From assembly GCA_003427395.1 (NCBI GenBank), contig BFEA01000151.1:1162502-1188159 (forward strand): a DNA stretch of 25,658 nt, in the 5' to 3' direction. The DNA is from Chara braunii (taxonomy: Eukaryota; Streptophyta; Charophyceae; Charales; Characeae). The position numbers and the translations under genes are program-made. This document shows positions 1-8,745 of this stretch, piece by piece. The notes beneath the pieces are model-generated. The model worked only from the letters and a program-made list of their open reading frames with translations, was not told the origin of the DNA and searched no databases. How positions within the stretch are numbered: the stretch's first letter is position 1; each line of letters begins with the position of its first letter.

Positions 1-339
1 TAGTGTGTGAATGAAAAACAAGAGATTGAGTAGCCCAAATCACAAGTAACCAACATGAGATCATCCATAGAAGAATCGGAGCACTACCTACTAGTTTGTG
101 AGTGAAAAACAAGAGTTTGAGTAGCCCAAATCACAAGTAACCAACAAGAGANCATCCATAGAAGAATCGGAGCACTACCTACTAGTGTGTGAATGAAAAA
201 CAAGAGATTGAGTAGCCCAAATCACAAGTTATCAACATGACATCATCCATAGAAGAATCGGAGCACTACCTACTAGTGTGTGAGTGAAAAACAAGAGATT
301 GAGTAGCCCAAATCACAAGTAACCAACATGAGATCATCC
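1..339. repeat. 91-bp tandem repeat, about 3.7 copies
   Basis: Units start at 1, 92, 183 and 274, exactly 91 bp apart, and differ by only a few substitutions. Each begins near TAGTGTGTGA and ends with GGAGCACTACCTAC. The last copy stops at about 339, where the AAG block begins. The N at 152 lies in the second copy. No open frame runs through the array, and the window edge cuts it on the left. Confidence 0.95.
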
Positions 340-343
340 CAAT

Positions 344-440
344 AAGAAGGAGAAAATGAAGAAGAAGAAGTAGAAGAAGAAGAAGAAGACGATGAAGAAT
401 ACGGGGGAGAAGAGGAGGAGAGGAGGAAGAAGAAGAAGGA

Positions 441-471
<31 letters not shown>

Positions 472-549
472 AAGAAGAAGAAGAAGAAGAAGAAGGAGAT
501 GAAGAAGCAGATGAAGAAGAAGATGAAGAAGAAGATGAAGAAGAAGATG
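344..549. repeat. AAG/GATGAAGAA purine microsatellite
   Basis: About 200 bp of nearly pure purine on the plus strand, mostly (AAG)n with GAGGAG and GATGAAGAA interruptions. Poly-Leu, poly-Phe or poly-Lys frames here are by-products of the triplet repeat and are not genes. Such mirror-like purine tracts can form triplex DNA, which is general knowledge and not shown here. Confidence 0.95.
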
Positions 550-1117
550 CATCCTCTTCCTTCCACTCACCTTGTTAGTGTCTTGATGAGGCTTTCCTCC
601 TCCTTGCACAACTCCTCCTTGGCTACGGCTCCCTCTTACTTCAAGCCTCTCTCCTTCCTTTCTCACCTCTTCCGAAGTTGCCTTAAGCTCCCATCATCAT
701 GGCTATGGAGTCCTCCCCTCTAGGAGGGCTAATGGGGCTCCCTCTAGCCTCTCTCTCTTCCTCACACCCAGGGTGCTATAGCGGATCACCTCCCCTAGTG
801 CCAGCCTCACTACCTCTAGTCTCTAGAGCTCCTCTCCCTAGCTCATGGCCTCCACCAAGCTCCCAAACTAGCATGGGCTCTCCTCTCCTCTCCAAGTGGA
901 AGAGTGCTCTCATGAGCTCACATGGGCAGCATGGGCACTCCTCATGCAATTGTGAAAGTGGCGGACTGAATTCCCAGCTTATGTCGGTTGAAACCAGCAG
1001 TCCGGCCAGCCCATGAGCCTCCCCATGAGCCTTGAGGTGAACCGAGGTACCCCCAAGGCAAAATTCCACTACTAGGCCTTTCTGGAGGTACCCGGACCTC
1101 TTTTTGGCCAAGTACAT
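550..1117. other. CT-rich spacer without a recognisable gene
   Basis: Pyrimidine-rich plus strand (runs of CTCC and CTTCC). Short open frames exist on both strands, but they show only low-complexity Ser/Pro/Leu composition and no domain. No RNA gene or mobile-element end was seen. Confidence 0.6.
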
Positions 1118-1724
1118 GCAGTCCGAGTGGTTGGTACCAACTCGGATTGCCTCTTGGCCTACTCCGGCCTCCTTTCTACCTCACAAATGTTGCCCCCTTG
1201 GGTCCTAATGCCCAAGGGGCAATTTTACTTGAAAGAAAAAAGCCCTGTGGGCCTCTTTCTCGATTTTTTCAGTTTGTATCTCATTTTTGGTAGGCCGAGG
1301 TATTTTTCCATATAGCGGCAACTTTTTAGCCTTGGATCCAAGGCCAGCAATAATCCGTGTCACCCCCTAGTAGCCCTTGCTTCAATTTTGAGCCCCTAAG
1401 TCCACTTTTTCAATTTTTGGTGCATCTGGCTCTCTTTTTGGGCCAAATGCACAGTTTCGTCATTTTCCCTCTTTTGTTTCTTTCCATTTTGGGCTGCCAC
1501 CTCGTTCCAGAGCTAGCCGTTTTGAGCTGGCCCACAAAAAACGGCTAGTTCCTCTCCACCATGAGATCTGATCTCAGATCCATGGTCCAAAAGAAAACCG
1601 GCCACTTCCTTTTTGCATTTTCTCTCGTTTTCTGCTTTTTAATTCATATTTTATTCAGATATGGCCCTTGGGGCCATATCTCTACAATCCGGATTGCCCT
1701 CCCCCATTCTAGGAGGGATGAGGT

Positions 1725-2310
1725 CACAGTTGGGACCTGTCAGTCCCTACTGTGCAGATCCCAATAGGCCGGCACACTCTCCTCCACTCTTTTCTCCCTT
1801 TTTGTCTCATTCTCCCTCATTTCTCTCTCATTTTTCTTTCTTTTTCTTTTATTTCAGTTGTGACAAGTGTCAAAACTGTTGTGCACCCTCTTTCTAGGCC
1901 CTAGGACCTCATTCAAGGCCAGGTTCATAGCTGGCTCTTGGCCGTTATATCTCGGATTCCAACCATGGCACCCCCATGCCCCTAGAGGGCTCCACTTTGC
2001 CTCTCTTTGTCCAATTTTGAACCCCCTTTGCTCCGATTTTCTAAGGCCAGCCTTTTTCTCATGTTGAGCCTCTTGACGCTCTATTTTCTCATGCCTAGCT
2101 AGTCCGAGATATCTTGGACTGCTGGGCAGCCCTCCCAACACTATTATTTTGCTTTCTTTTCTCCCCATGACTCTCCTACTTGCCCCCACTAGTGCTTGCA
2201 CTAGTGGTGCTAATATTTTCCACCGTCTAGATCCTTGATCTCGACGGTGCCGTTTGCTTGCACAAATATTTCTTGTGCTCGCTCATGGTTCCCTTGGGAC
2301 ATCCCAAGTC
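1725..2310. repeat. Diverged long repeat, copy A
   Basis: Aligns by eye with 3187-3750 in the same order: a GGGAC...GTCCC hairpin, a C/T-rich stretch, CAAGTGTCAA, GTTATATCTCGGA, an AGTCCGAGAT-type palindrome, the CCACTAGTGC palindrome followed by GGTGCTAATATT, then a CCGTC...GACGG hairpin. Primary sequence between these landmarks has diverged much more than the landmarks. Confidence 0.7.
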
Positions 2311-2630
2311 CCCGCCACTCCCCTCCATACTAGTTCCATTTATTTTTTTTGTCTCGCCGAGGATTCCGCCGAGGCGTGTCCCGTTTTTCGATTTTATTAT
2401 TTGGACCCATTTGGTCCCCGACAACATTTCGAACGGTGTCCCATTTTTATTTTTGAGGCCCCCTTGTCCTTGGCGGTCCCATAATTTCTACATGTGTGTT
2501 GATTTTTCTAGGCCGTGAGATCTCATCTCACGGTTGCCGTTTACGATCTCCTCTTGTCTCGTGCCGAAATTGCTCTTCTCTAGCCTTTCGAGCTTGCCGT
2601 GGCTCATTTCCCCTTAGCCTAGGCACCCCC

Positions 2631-2990
2631 ATGCAGTCCGTTATTTCTCGGACTGCAGTCATGGCCATCTTTCTAGTCCCACAGCCCCACAACTTACCCT
2701 ACGTCAAAAGAAAAAGAAGCGTTAACTTTCTAAGTGCATCCGGGCTTAATATTGGCTCCGGATGCACCTAGAACATGTGTTTTCCCTCCCCCATGCAATC
2801 CGTTGCAACTCGAACTGCAATAGGGGTCAATTTTCTAGTCCCAATGCCCCACAACTAGCCCCTACTCAAAAGAAAAAGAAACGGCCAACTCCCAAGTGCA
2901 TCCAGACTTGATTTTGGCTCCGGATGCACCTAAAACATGTGTTTCTCCTCATGCATGTAATCCGTTTTGTTCCGATTGCATGGGGCATTG
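2631..2990. repeat. 162-bp tandem repeat, just over two copies
   Basis: Landmarks recur at 162-bp spacing: TGCAGTCCG at 2632, TGCAATCCG at 2794 and a TGTAATCCG variant near 2956. The first two copies share CAAAAGAAAAAGAA and the hairpin-forming GTGCATCCRG...TCCGGATGCAC pair. The third copy keeps only the first part. Confidence 0.85.
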
Positions 2991-3186
2991 ATTTTCTTTG
3001 GTTTTCTCTGCAAAAATCAAAGAAAATCAAAGTCCTTTGTAATCGTCATATCCCAGAATGAATCTGGTCACGGATGAATCTCCCCAAGTGACCGTTTTTT
3101 ACCGTTAAGGCCTTTTTCTCTTTTCTTTTCCTTTTTTTTTTCTTTGTTTTTTTCTTTTCTTTTCTTTTATTTTCCTCCTTTCTTGG

Positions 3187-3750
3187 ACAGTAGGGACCTG
3201 CCAATCCCTACTTGTGGCAGTCCCTACTGACGGCCAACTCACTCACTCCCTCTCACTCTTTTTGTTTTATTCTCCCACATTTTCTTTTCTTTCCACTCTT
3301 TTTTTTAGCATGCCAAGTGTCAAGTGACCGTTAAGGCCCTTTTCTAGCCTATTCCTCTTAGTTTTGGCCCTTCCTATGCCCAAAGTGTAGTTCGTTATAT
3401 CTCGGACTGCAATAATGGCCTTCTCATGCCTATGGGAGCTTCCCTTCACTCCTATTTTCCTCCCATAGTGGCCCCTCTTACTCCAATTTTCTCCCGGAGG
3501 GCTATTTTTCACATGGGGTCTCTTTTGACTCCATTTTCTTGGGGGAGGCTAATCCGAGATTTTTCGGATTGCTCCCATGCCTCCCACTTCAGTTTTCTTT
3601 ACTTTTCCTTTTCCTTTTGGCCTTCCCGTTTGTTACCACTAGTGCACTAGTGGTGCTAATATTCTTGGCCGTCAAGATGTCGATCTTCACGGTGCACCTT
3701 GCCCTTGTTATTTTCCCTCATGCGGTGCCGCCGTTTCTTCTTGGGACTTT
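3187..3750. repeat. Diverged long repeat, copy B
   Basis: Second copy of the landmarks described for 1725-2310, displaced by about 1.45 kb (central palindrome 3635-3654 against 2186-2207). The palindromes changed sequence while staying self-complementary. Copy A has a 2-nt TT centre in the CCACTAGTGC palindrome, while copy B is perfectly continuous. Confidence 0.7.
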
Positions 3751-3762
3751 CACATGTCCCCG

Positions 3763-3890
3763 GTCCCCGACACTTAGTCCTGCCGGTGGTCCCCGACACT
3801 TAGTCCCGCCGGTGGTCCCTGACACTTAGTCCCGCCAGCGATTCCCGACACTTAGTCCCACGGGTGGTCCCCGACACATTTCGCCCCGGA
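3763..3890. repeat. 26-bp tandem repeat, about 5 copies
   Basis: The core CCCCGACACTTAGTCC with a GCCGGTGGT spacer recurs with GACAC at 3769, 3795, 3821, 3847 and 3873, exactly 26 bp apart. The last copy degenerates to GACACATTTCGCCCC. Confidence 0.92.
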
Positions 3891-4034
3891 TGCCATTATT
3901 TTTACTTAGTCCCACGTGGCCCCGGGTGCCTTTCCCCGAGGTGTCCCACGTCCCTTGGGCGTTTTGCCGCCCCATGGTGACCCCTCTCCCTTGTCTTTTC
4001 TTGCGCCTTGTGCGCGCCGATTTCCTTGGTCGTG

Positions 4035-4364
4035 GGCCTCCGCTCGGGACTCACCAGTCCCGACACCGTGCTAAAATTAGCACATTCCCACACTATTCTT
4101 AGCGTGGGACTAACTATTCGTCTACCGGGGAGTGGGCCTGCGCCAGTCCCGTGCTAAAATTAGCACAGTCCCATGCTATTTTTAGCGTGGGACTGACTGC
4201 TCGTCTACCGGGGACTGGGCCTGCGCCAATCCCGTGCTAAAATTAGCACAATCCCATGCTATTTTTAGCGTGGGATTGACTATTCGTCAACCAGGGATTG
4301 GGCCTGCGCCAGTCCCGTGCTTAAATTAGCGCAGTCCCACGCTATTTTTAGCGTGGGACTGCCT
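4035..4364. repeat. 83-bp tandem repeat with nested palindromes, about 4 copies
   Basis: GTGCTAAAATTAGCAC (7-bp arms) occurs at 4068, 4151 and 4234, and its variant GTGCTTAAATTAGCGC at 4317, exactly 83 bp apart. Each is followed by a second hairpin, CCCAYGCTATTTTTAGCGTGGG. CAGTCCC before the first and GGGACTG after the second also pair, so each unit can fold as a two-lobed structure. The array sits just upstream of a TATA box, which suggests an enhancer-like U3 array. Confidence 0.93.
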
Positions 4365-4446
4365 GTTCGGTTACTTGGGACTTACTGTTCGGTTACCTGA
4401 GACGGGCTGTTCGGTTACCTAAGACTGACCGTTCGGCTACTCGGAA
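4365..4446. repeat. 22-bp tandem repeat, 4 copies
   Basis: GTTCGGTTACYTRRGAC-type units start at 4365, 4387, 4409 and 4431, exactly 22 bp apart, directly following the 83-bp array and ending about 35 bp before the promoter hairpin. Confidence 0.9.
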
Positions 4447-4480
4447 CTGCTGCCAGTCCAAGTAGTAGGACCGACTGACT

Positions 4481-4520
4481 GCACCAGCCACGCTATAAAA
4501 GAATGGCTGGTGCACGTGCA
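4481..4520 (+). promoter_or_regulatory. TATA box inside a perfect inverted repeat, with palindromic G-box
   Basis: GCACCAGCCA (4481-4490) and TGGCTGGTGC (4504-4513) are exact reverse complements. The 13-nt loop carries TATAAAA at 4494-4500. Overlapping the right arm is TGCACGTGCA (4511-4520), a perfect palindrome containing the G-box core CACGTG. A start site near 4525 would be expected by the usual TATA spacing. Upstream arrays and a long leader downstream make a retroelement LTR promoter the simplest reading, but no matching second LTR was found in the window. Confidence 0.7.
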
Positions 4521-5139
4521 AAGTAGGAAACCCTCACTTGCGGGAGTGCGGCAGCACTGGCAGAACGGCAGGAGAGGGAAGCGGACAGCTGGGAAATACT
4601 GCATGAACTAAGGAGCATCGGCGAGCCAATGGGAATACGGAGAATGCTGGTGAAGAGAAGTGAGAACTACGGGCAAGAGGGAGTCGAATCGAACCAAGCT
4701 TGAGCCGAGGTAAGGAAAGGGGAGGGGCAAGGCTGGCAAGGAAGGGCGTCTTGGAAGTTCACCTGGTCACCCGCTCCCTGCAACTATTCTCATTTTCTGC
4801 CCCTCGCCTTCCCTTATCTCTCTCTCTCTCTCTTTTATTCTCCTTCACTATCTTGCTTCCCCTGGTCTTCTTCTTCCTTCCCTCCATGTTCACCTACCCC
4901 TCTCGGGTCATGTATGAATCATCAATTGGCACGGATGCCTGCTTGCTTTAGTAAGTCATCAAGCATGTCTGCTGATTCTTAGTGAGCCCCCTTGTGCCTG
5001 CACTCCGCCACAGTTGCCAGAGCCCGTAGACCCTCGATTCGACTACACGCAATGCTGTTGACATTCATGAGTTGTGCGTCTGTGCACTGAGGGTTGTTCA
5101 TGAGTTGTGCGCACTGCAACTGCCCAGGTGCGCTCTGCA
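4521..5139 (+). other. Leader-like region downstream of the TATA box
   Basis: No convincing coding frame. A splice-donor-like CCGAGGTAAG lies at about 4705-4714, and a strong pyrimidine tract follows at about 4790-4885. A 5' untranslated intron is therefore possible but unproven. I found no clear tRNA-complementary primer-binding site. Confidence 0.4.
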
Positions 5140-5330
5140 GACGACATTAGAGACTATGTGCTCTGGCGCGCATTGCAGATGACATTACCGATTTGGAGAC
5201 TGTGTGCCCTGGCGCGCACTGTAGATGACATTACCGATTTTGAAGACTGTGCGCCCAGGCCCGCACTGCAGGTAATATTGGCGATTTTGGGGCAGTGCGC
5301 CCAGGCGTGCACTGCAGATGACGTTACCGG
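5140..5330. repeat. About 46-bp tandem repeat, 4 copies
   Basis: GATGACATTACCG-like blocks start at 5140 (variant), 5178, 5224, 5271 (variant) and 5317, spaced 38, 46, 47 and 46 bp. Each is preceded by GCGCGCACTGCA-type sequence. The array grades directly into the 41-bp array on its right. Confidence 0.85.
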
Positions 5331-5344
5331 TTCTGAAAATTGTG

Positions 5345-5625
5345 CGCTAATGCGCGCCATGCTTGAGGACCATATCTGAACTGTGCACCTGCGCGCACCA
5401 TGCTTGAGGACCGTATCTGAACTGTGCGTTCTTGCGCACCATGCTTGAGGACCGTATTTGAACTGTGCGCTCATGCGCACCATGCTTGAGGACCATATCT
5501 GAACTGTGTGCCTGCGCGCACTATGTTTGAGGGTCGTATATGAACTGCGCGCCCGCGCGCACCGTGCCTGAGGGCCATATATGAACCGTGCGCCTGCGCG
5601 CACTATGTCTGAGTATCGTGCCCAC
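5345..5625. repeat. 41-bp GC-rich tandem repeat, block 1 (7 copies)
   Basis: TGCTTGAGGACCRTATCTGA followed by a GTGCGCCTGCGCGCACCA-type half repeats with GAG at 5365, 5406, 5447, 5488, 5529, 5570 and 5611, exactly 41 bp apart. A long minus-strand frame across this stretch is only the array read in rotating frame (41 is not a multiple of 3). Confidence 0.95.
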
Positions 5626-6315
5626 GCACGCTGTATCCGGAGGCAGGTTTGACCAGTGCGCTGGTGCGCATCCAAACTCTGATGATTGTGAACCAGCGAA
5701 TCGATACGTACTCAATCTCAGTTTCTGCTTTGACCCGGGCGCTGGTGCGCACCCAAACTCTGAAGCACTATTTTGATGATTGAGAGCCAGTGTGCCCATA
5801 GGCACTCGATCTGAGAACTTTGACCAATGTGCGAGTGCCATTTTCATCCGAGAACACAACTTTTGCAGATAGCCGATTTCGAGCCTGAGCGTCGATATCC
5901 ATTTCAGCTGTGTGCCTGGTAAATAGTTGATTTAAGTATGAACATTGGTATCCATTTTAACTGTGGACTTGGCAAATAACCGATTTTGGGTCTGCACACC
6001 AATATGCATTGTCTATTTAAGCCTGAACACCAAAGCTCATTGCTTGAAGACTTGGCAGTTGCTCGATTTTGAACCAGTACTTCAGCGGTCACACACACAA
6101 TGAGGTTCAGTAGACCAACTTCTATTTGACGGCAATAGTGGTCTGGCCTTAAGTGAAGGCCGAGTTTTTGCATACAGTGATCACACGTAGTAAGGTTCAA
6201 ATTATCCTATTGGCTGATCACAGATATTGCAGGCAGCAGTGCATTCGCCCTAAGTGAAGGCCGATTGTTACAATCATTGACTACAGGTTGCGCATACTGC
6301 AGGATATCCGAATGC
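5626..6315. other. Degenerate repeats between the two 41-bp blocks
   Basis: Two related segments about 80 bp apart carry GCGCTGGTGCGCAYCCAAACTCTGA (about 5657 and 5740). A looser series of CGATTTYGAGCCTGA/GTGGACTTGGCAAATA-like segments runs from about 5870 to 6090. Two GGCCTTAAGTGAAGGCC-type hairpins lie near 6145 and 6250. No gene is seen. Confidence 0.6.
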
Positions 6316-7090
6316 ACACCCAAGCTTGATATTATTATTTGAGTGCGCGCGCCCGAGTTTGATATTATTATCCGAGGGCGCGCCCATGCGCGCCCAAACT
6401 TGATATTATTATTTGAGTGCGCGCCCATGCGCGCCCATGTTTGATATTATTATCCAAGTGCGCACCCATGCGCGCCCAAACTTGATATTGTTATTTGAGT
6501 GTGCGCCCATGCGTGCCCATGCTTGATATTATTATTCGAGTGCGCGCCCATGCGCGCTCGGTCCTAGTTTGACTGAAAGAGCGCATGCCCACGCGCGCCC
6601 AAGCTAGGCATTGCTGTTTGAGTGCGAGCCTGGTCTCAGTTGACTAATCGAGTGCGCGCCCATGCGCCCCCATGCTCGGCATTGTTGTTTCAGTGCGCGC
6701 CCACGCGCGCCCAAGCCTAGAACTGCTATTAGAGTGCGCGCCCATGCATGCCCAAGCTCAGAAGTGCCATTTGAGTATGCGCTCACGTGCGCCCACGATC
6801 AGTATTGCTATTTGAGTGCACGCCCATGCACGCCTATGCTCGACATTGCCATTTAAATGTGCGCCCATGCGTACCCAGGCTCGAACTCACTATTTGAGTG
6901 CGTGCCTATGCTCGGCATTGCCATTTGAGTGTGCGCCCATGCGTACCCAGGCTCGAACTCACTATTTGAGTGCGCGCCCATGCGCGCCCAAGCTTAGTAT
7001 TGCCATTTGAGTGCGCGCCCATGCGCGCCCAACCTCGACATCGCTACTTGAGTGCGCCCATGCGCTCCCATGCTTGGTATTGCCTTTGGA
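6316..7090. repeat. 41-bp GC-rich tandem repeat, block 2 (about 18-19 copies)
   Basis: GAGTGCGCGCCCATGCGCGC plus CCAAGCTTGATATTATTATTT-type units. Landmarks fall at 6361, 6402, 6443, 6484 and 6525, then 6674, 6715, 6756, 6797, 6838 and 6879, then 6910, 6951, 6992, 7033 and 7072, nearly all 41 bp apart. The unit aligns with that of block 1 (shared GCTTGA, GTGCGC and GCGCGC at the same offsets), so both blocks are one family. The GCGCGC halves are alternating purine/pyrimidine and self-complementary. Confidence 0.95.
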
Positions 7091-7200
7091 GTGTGTGCCC
7101 TGTTGAGGTGATGACCCCGGAGTATGCGCCCTGTTAGTATGATCAAGTTGGATTGAGTGCTCGTTGGGCTCTTGAGATCCGCTGATGAAATGATTTGGCA

Positions 7201-7302
7201 TCCTTGCTGATCAGATGTTGCGCTAGCACGACCCCTTTGCAGGTCCAGTTGATTTATGTCCTTGCTGATCAGATGTTGCGCTAGCACGACCCCTTTGCAG
7301 GT
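7201..7302. repeat. 44-bp exact direct repeat at 58-bp spacing
   Basis: The 44 bases 7201-7244 and 7259-7302 (starting TCCTTGCTGATCAG, ending CCCCTTTGCAGGT) are identical, separated by 14 bp. Their identity contrasts with the diverged arrays around them and points to a recent duplication. Confidence 0.95.
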
Positions 7303-7435
7303 GATATTTTCCCTGCACGGGGAGCATTTGCAGTTCAATCCCTGCACGGACGACTTGACACGGTCCAGCCCCAGTACATTCAATATTTATGACTGGTCCC
7401 TGTGCACGAGATGTTTTGCTGATCAGTTCTCCCGA

Positions 7436-7600
7436 GTTGCTGTTCAGCCAAGCCCCTTCAGGCGGTCCCATTTCTTGAGGTTGCTGCTGGTCAGCCAGGC
7501 CCCTTCAGGCGGGCCCATTTCTTGAGGTTGCTGCTGTTCAGGCAGGCCCATTCAGGCGGGCCCTATATCGAGTTGCAGTTCAGCCAGGCTATTCACGCGG
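7436..7600. repeat. About 47-bp tandem repeat, 3-4 copies
   Basis: Units of GTTGCTGCTGTTCAGCCAGG plus CCCCTTCAGGCGGGCCCATTTCTTGAG-like sequence. TCAG landmarks fall at 7444, 7491, 7538 and 7580 (47, 47 and 42 bp). The fourth copy is diverged. Confidence 0.88.
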
Positions 7601-7673
7601 GCCCCTACATTGACCTGGTCGCTGACTACTATTTCCAAACACTGGAGGGAGTATTTACATTCAGAGGAGCGCA

Positions 7674-7687
7674 CCCCCCCCCCCCCC
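7674..7687. repeat. C14 homopolymer
   Basis: An uninterrupted run of 14 cytosines. The length is liable to assembly or sequencing error. It lies just before the decayed frames of 7689-8745. Confidence 0.9.
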
Positions 7688-7688
7688 T

Positions 7689-8745
7689 TTGTCCAAACTG
7701 GCCCGTCATTGTGAGACAGCCCGCATGTGGGGTAAGCTAGTTGAGAAGTTATGTTATCGATATGTTGGACATCGGAGCTTCATTATCAGGGCCAATGAGT
7801 CCCCTACATCGAGGCACACGCTGGTGACTACCTACTCGGTCAAGGGGGCAGGGAAGGGAGTGAAAGGCACCACGTATGATAGGATAGCAGACTACATATT
7901 TCGCAGGGAGAGCTATTGGAGGGATAACTGGTTACATGTGGTGTTCCCTCGCGTTCCTTCAGCACCAGGAGGCGTACTCTTTGACTTTAATGGGTGTAAT
8001 TCCAAACCTCTCAGCAAGGCTCGTAGCAAAGGGACGAAGCGGAAAGATCAGGAGAGAGATGGCCAGATCCGGGGTCCCAATCACTACTTCCGTACAGAGA
8101 TCTGAGACGGATGAGTCTGACCAGGAGCCTTGCTGCGTGAGTGACATTGATCTTGGTGACTACTTCGACTAGGACACTCACAGAGATTTGAGTTTGTTCA
8201 CGGTAGCGGAGCACTGGACGGCGGTAGGCAGCGACGGCTGAAGGCGACATTGAGGAGGATTGTGTACCTTCTTGCACGATATTTGCTCGAGGGTGATTGA
8301 TTTCTATATGTCAGCCGAACCTAGGACTGAGACGATTATTGGACCTCCCAGAGGGGAAGGCCATGTCCCATGCCTTGGGGATGGCTACAACCATTTGGTT
8401 GGAACCAATTTTGCTATATAGGCTTATCGAAAGCCTCTTTATGGAGATCTATTCCTTGAGGTTTCATATGTCTACATTGACCAGAGGGGACTGATCGAGA
8501 TATTGATTGGAGCTACAGGTGAGATGACCCTTGCAGAGGAGCTTTATCTCAGGAGCGTTGCAGATGAGTGCATGATGTACATCAGCAAGATCGATCCTGC
8601 AACACCCATGGATATCAACTACATGGTCCCAGAGTCAATAGCAACCAGGGTTCCCAATGACGAGGTGGATCAACGTGTGCCAGACATGGAGTCTCAGACA
8701 GTCGAGCCCCCTCACGAGAGGGTACTGCTTATCATTATTGATTGA
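7689..8745 (+). pseudogene. Decayed reading frames of unknown family (possible gag region of RE1)
   Basis: I do not recognise this protein. A 138-codon frame runs from 7689 to 8105, containing YDRIADYIFRRESYWRDNW. A second frame continues at 7936-8172, rich in Ser/Asp/Glu near its end (SETDESDQE, then DIDLGDYFD), and stays mostly open to 8745 with stops only at 8170, 8239, 8251 and 8419. The last part has a balanced composition (EMTLAEELYLRSVADECMMY). The long same-frame openness and the frame change near 7940-8100 suggest one former protein of roughly 300 residues. It lies upstream of the RE1 pol remnant on the same strand, so a divergent gag is possible, but I see no zinc knuckle or protease motif. 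Confidence 0.4.

Larger units (their letters stand above)
1118..3690. other. Hairpin-dense non-coding region
   Basis: Perfect or near-perfect inverted repeats recur every 50-200 bp. Examples: 1118-1150 (GCAGTCCGAG facing CTCGGATTGC), 1190-1222, 1559-1586, 1657-1681 (11-bp perfect arms, 3-nt loop), 1685-1696, 1725-1754, 2101-2120, 2186-2207 (CCACTAGTGC facing GCACTAGTGG), 2221-2249, 2293-2308, 2513-2533 (9-bp arms, 3-nt loop), 2632-2657 (9-bp arms), 2734-2767 (10-bp arms), 2990-3028 (11-bp arms), 3187-3229 and 3635-3654 (20-bp perfect palindrome). No credible coding frame exists. Together with the promoter-like arrays downstream, this may be the U3 or subterminal region of a large mobile element. 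That is inference only. Confidence 0.75.

Noticed and set aside
273-666. Poly-Phe, poly-Leu and poly-Lys frames on both strands
   Set aside because: They are the AAG repeat read in different frames, with no unique protein sequence.
1127-4102. Many 60-90 codon frames in the hairpin region
   Set aside because: They are short and rich in Phe/Ser/Pro/Leu from the CT-rich sequence, overlap on both strands, and cross repeats that are not codon-periodic.
4675-4710. GTCGAATCGAACC as a tRNA-complementary primer-binding site
   Set aside because: It does not begin with TGG and does not match a tRNA 3' end, so it is not a usable primer-binding site.
5154-5675. 173-codon minus-strand frame
   Set aside because: It lies over the 46- and 41-bp tandem arrays and repeats every 41 residues, as expected from rotating frame through a 41-bp unit.
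6300-7100. CRISPR-like regular repeats
   Set aside because: The units are contiguous with no unique spacers, and the context is eukaryotic. It is an ordinary minisatellite.
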